The notes under the pieces: generated by a model
The model's database searches: none
What the model was told of the DNA's origin: nothing
The model's input: only the letters and a program-made list of their open reading frames with translations
Part shown: in pieces, positions 60,701 through 63,700 of the stretch
Position numbering within the stretch: the stretch's first letter is position 1
How the letters are laid out: each line of letters begins with the position of its first letter
Translations under genes and position numbers: made by a program
Assembly: GCA_030158665.1 (NCBI GenBank)
Contig: JAOASM010000046.1
Location: forward strand, 39,999-103,998
DNA: 64,000 bases
Origin: Sediminibacterium sp.
GTDB lineage: Bacteria; Bacteroidota; Bacteroidia; Chitinophagales; Chitinophagaceae
Direction: 5' to 3'

Positions 60701-63700
60701 AGACATTGATAGTGATGGTGACAATGTCCCAGATACAATAGAGAAGGGAACAACAACATCACCAGTAGATACGGATAGTGATGGTATTCCAGATTATTTA
60801 GATACCGATACGGATGGCGATGGTATTCCTGATAGTGTGGAAGATGCAGGTTGTGCAGTTAATGCAACAACATGTACACCAACAGATACGGATGGTGATG
60901 GCATTCCTAATCACAAAGATCTGGATAGTGATGGTGATGGCATTCCAGATAGTATTGAAAAAGGTACCAATGGTGCTACACCAACAGATACAGATGGTAC
61001 TGGTCTTCCAGATTATTTAGATACAGATAGTGATGGTGATGGAATTTCTGATGCTGTTGAAAAAGGAATTGATGGAACGAATCCATTAGATACTGACGGG
61101 GATGGGATTCCAGATTACAAAGACATTGATTCTGATAATGATGGTATTCCAGATAGTATTGAAAAAGGGACAGGCGCTACACCATTAGACACAGATGGAG
61201 ATGGTATACCAGATTATCGTGATACAGATAGTGATGGCGATGGAATTTTAGACAATACTGAAGATGCAGGTTGTACAGGTACATCACCATGTACACCAAC
61301 AGATACGGATGGTGATGGCATACCAAATTATAGAGACCTGGATTCAGATGGTGATAATAAAACTGATTTATCTGAAGGGGAGACGGATTATGATGGTGAT
61401 GGTACACCTAATTATTTGGATACAGATGCTGATGGAGATGGTGTTTTAGATAATGTAGATATGTGTCCATTATTACCAGGCTTAGTAAATTTAAATGGTT
61501 GTCCTGTTGATACAGATGGAGATGGAGTATATGATATCGATGATGCTGATGATGACAACGACGGCATACTTGATACAATGGAAGCTGCGGCATGTGCTCT
61601 TTCTGCTCCTGATTGCGACACCGATAGTGATGGTATACCAAATAGATTGGATCCAGATAGTGACAATGATGGCATACCTGATGTGATTGAATCAAATGGA
61701 ACAGATATAGATGGTGATGGAAAAGTAGATGGCACAGTGGATGCGAATGGTGTACCAACAAGTTCTAATGGTGGTGTTACTCCTCCAAATACTGACGGTA
61801 CAACTTTAACCGATCCTTATGATACCGATAGTGATGGGGATGGTATTTCTGATATCATTGAGAAAGGTGCGAATGGAAATAATCCTGTTGATACTGACGG
61901 CGATGGCATACCTGATTATCGTGATGCCGATTCAGACAATGATGGTATTCCGGATAATGTTGAGCGCGGGTCAGGCACTGCTATTTTAGATACGGATGGC
62001 GATGGTACGCCAGATTATAAAGACTTAGATAGTGATGGCGACGGAATTTTAGATGCAACAGAAGGTACTACAGATACCGATGGTGATGGCATTCCAAACT
62101 ATCGCGATATTGACAGTGATGGGGATGGTATTTCAGATGCCATTGAAAAAGGTACGAGTAATATATTATTAGATACGGATGGTGATGGAACTCCCAACTA
62201 TTTAGATATGGATAGTGATGGGGATGGTATTTCAGATGCCATTGAAAAAGGGTTAGATCCGAATCATCCAATTGATACAGATGGAGATGGTAAACCTGAC
62301 TATTTAGATACGGATAGTGATAATGATGGCATTCCTGATTCAGTAGAAAAAGGGTCAGGTGTTACACCAATAGATAGTGATGGAGATGGTGTGCCTGATT
62401 ATCGTGATACTGACAGTGATGGTGATGGCATTTTAGATACTATTGAAGATGATGGTTGCACAGGTACTTCACCATGTACTCCAACAGATACTGATGGAGA
62501 TGGTATTCCTAACTATTTGGATGTAGATACGGATGGCGATGGTAAATTAGATGCAGTTGAAAAAGGACCTGGTTCGACACCAATGGATTCTGATAGAGAC
62601 GGCATTCCAGATTATCGTGACGTTGATAATTTAGGCAATGCGGATGTGAATGTAACAAACATCAATACTGCTGTCACTGGAAATTTAAAAACAAATGATG
62701 AAGTTCCAGTTGGAACAACGTATAAACAACCAGCACCAAATACAACTAATCCTACTGGAGCAACACTTGTTGTGAATGCAGATGGTACGTATGCATTTAC
62801 TGCAACTACACCAGGAAAGTATATTTATTATGTTCCAGTGTGTGGGCCCAATCAAATAAATGGTTGTCCAATATCACCATTGGAAATTACGGTGTTGGAT
62901 GCATTGAATACAGATAAGCCTGTTGCGAATAATGATTTTGCAACTATAACGCAGGGCACTCCAATAACATTGAATGTTTTAGCAAATGATAGAGCAGGGG
63001 ATTCGTTTAAAGAAATTAATCCTTCAACATTAACGGTGACTACAGCACCTAAGCATGGAACTGCTGTGGTGAATAATGATGGTACTATAACTTATACGCC
63101 AAGTCCATATTTTGTTGGGTCAGATAGTTTACAATATCAAGTATGTGATAACAATAATCCTGCGCAATGTCAAACAGCTGTAGCTTACTTCAAAATTGAA
63201 CCAACAGGAGTAACGCCAGTAACAACTGCTGCGGACGATTATATTTCAACAGTTGCAAGTGCAACCGGAGCCAGCACCTTGAGTGGGACGGTTTTACTGA
63301 ATGATCAAAATTCAGGTGGTGGAAATTTAACTGCTACCTTAATTTCAGGTCCATCCACTGTGCAAGGAACTTTAGTGTTTAATAGTGATGGGACTTATTC
63401 ATTTACACCAGCTGCTGGTTTTATTGGGCCAATCAATATTGTATATGAAGTTTGTGGTGGTAGTCCAGTGGATTGCGCTAAAGCAACTTTACATGTTTTA
63501 GTTAATCCTCAAGCAACATTGGTTAATGATGCAGCTAATGCGTTTATAAATATACCTGTTGCAGGGAATATTGCAACAAACGATTTGGTGCCAACAGGCA
63601 CAACATATGGTACACCTGTGGCAGATCCAACGAATCCTGCTGCTGGAACAGGTGGTGCATCTAGTGGTGCAGTATTAACGATGGCTGCGAATGGTACGTA

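Larger units (their letters stand above)
57993..62640 (+). repeat. dense thrombospondin-type-3-like calcium-loop array
   Basis: About 4.6 kb coding almost nothing but DTDGDGIPDYLDTDSDGDG-type loops. The commonest unit is about 33 residues (99 bases) ending in (I/V)EKG-G-TTP; 25 such EKG/ERG endings were counted. Eight short cysteine-pair punctuations of the type EDAGCTGTAPCTPTD lie near 58129, 58610, 59022, 60217, 60429, 60839, 61259 and 62446. Each DxDxDG loop can bind calcium. Antisense frames here are composition artefacts. Confidence 0.9.

Noticed and set aside
58870..61761. Minus-strand frames rich in His, Tyr, Leu and Gln (for example 61408-61761)
   Set aside because: Antisense reading of GAT/GGT repeats produces these His/Tyr-rich strings; they are not proteins.
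57993..62640. Regular DNA repeats that could suggest a CRISPR array or satellite
   Set aside because: The repeats are in frame with the giant protein, vary mostly as synonymous or conservative changes, have no unique spacers of constant length, and no cas genes are near.
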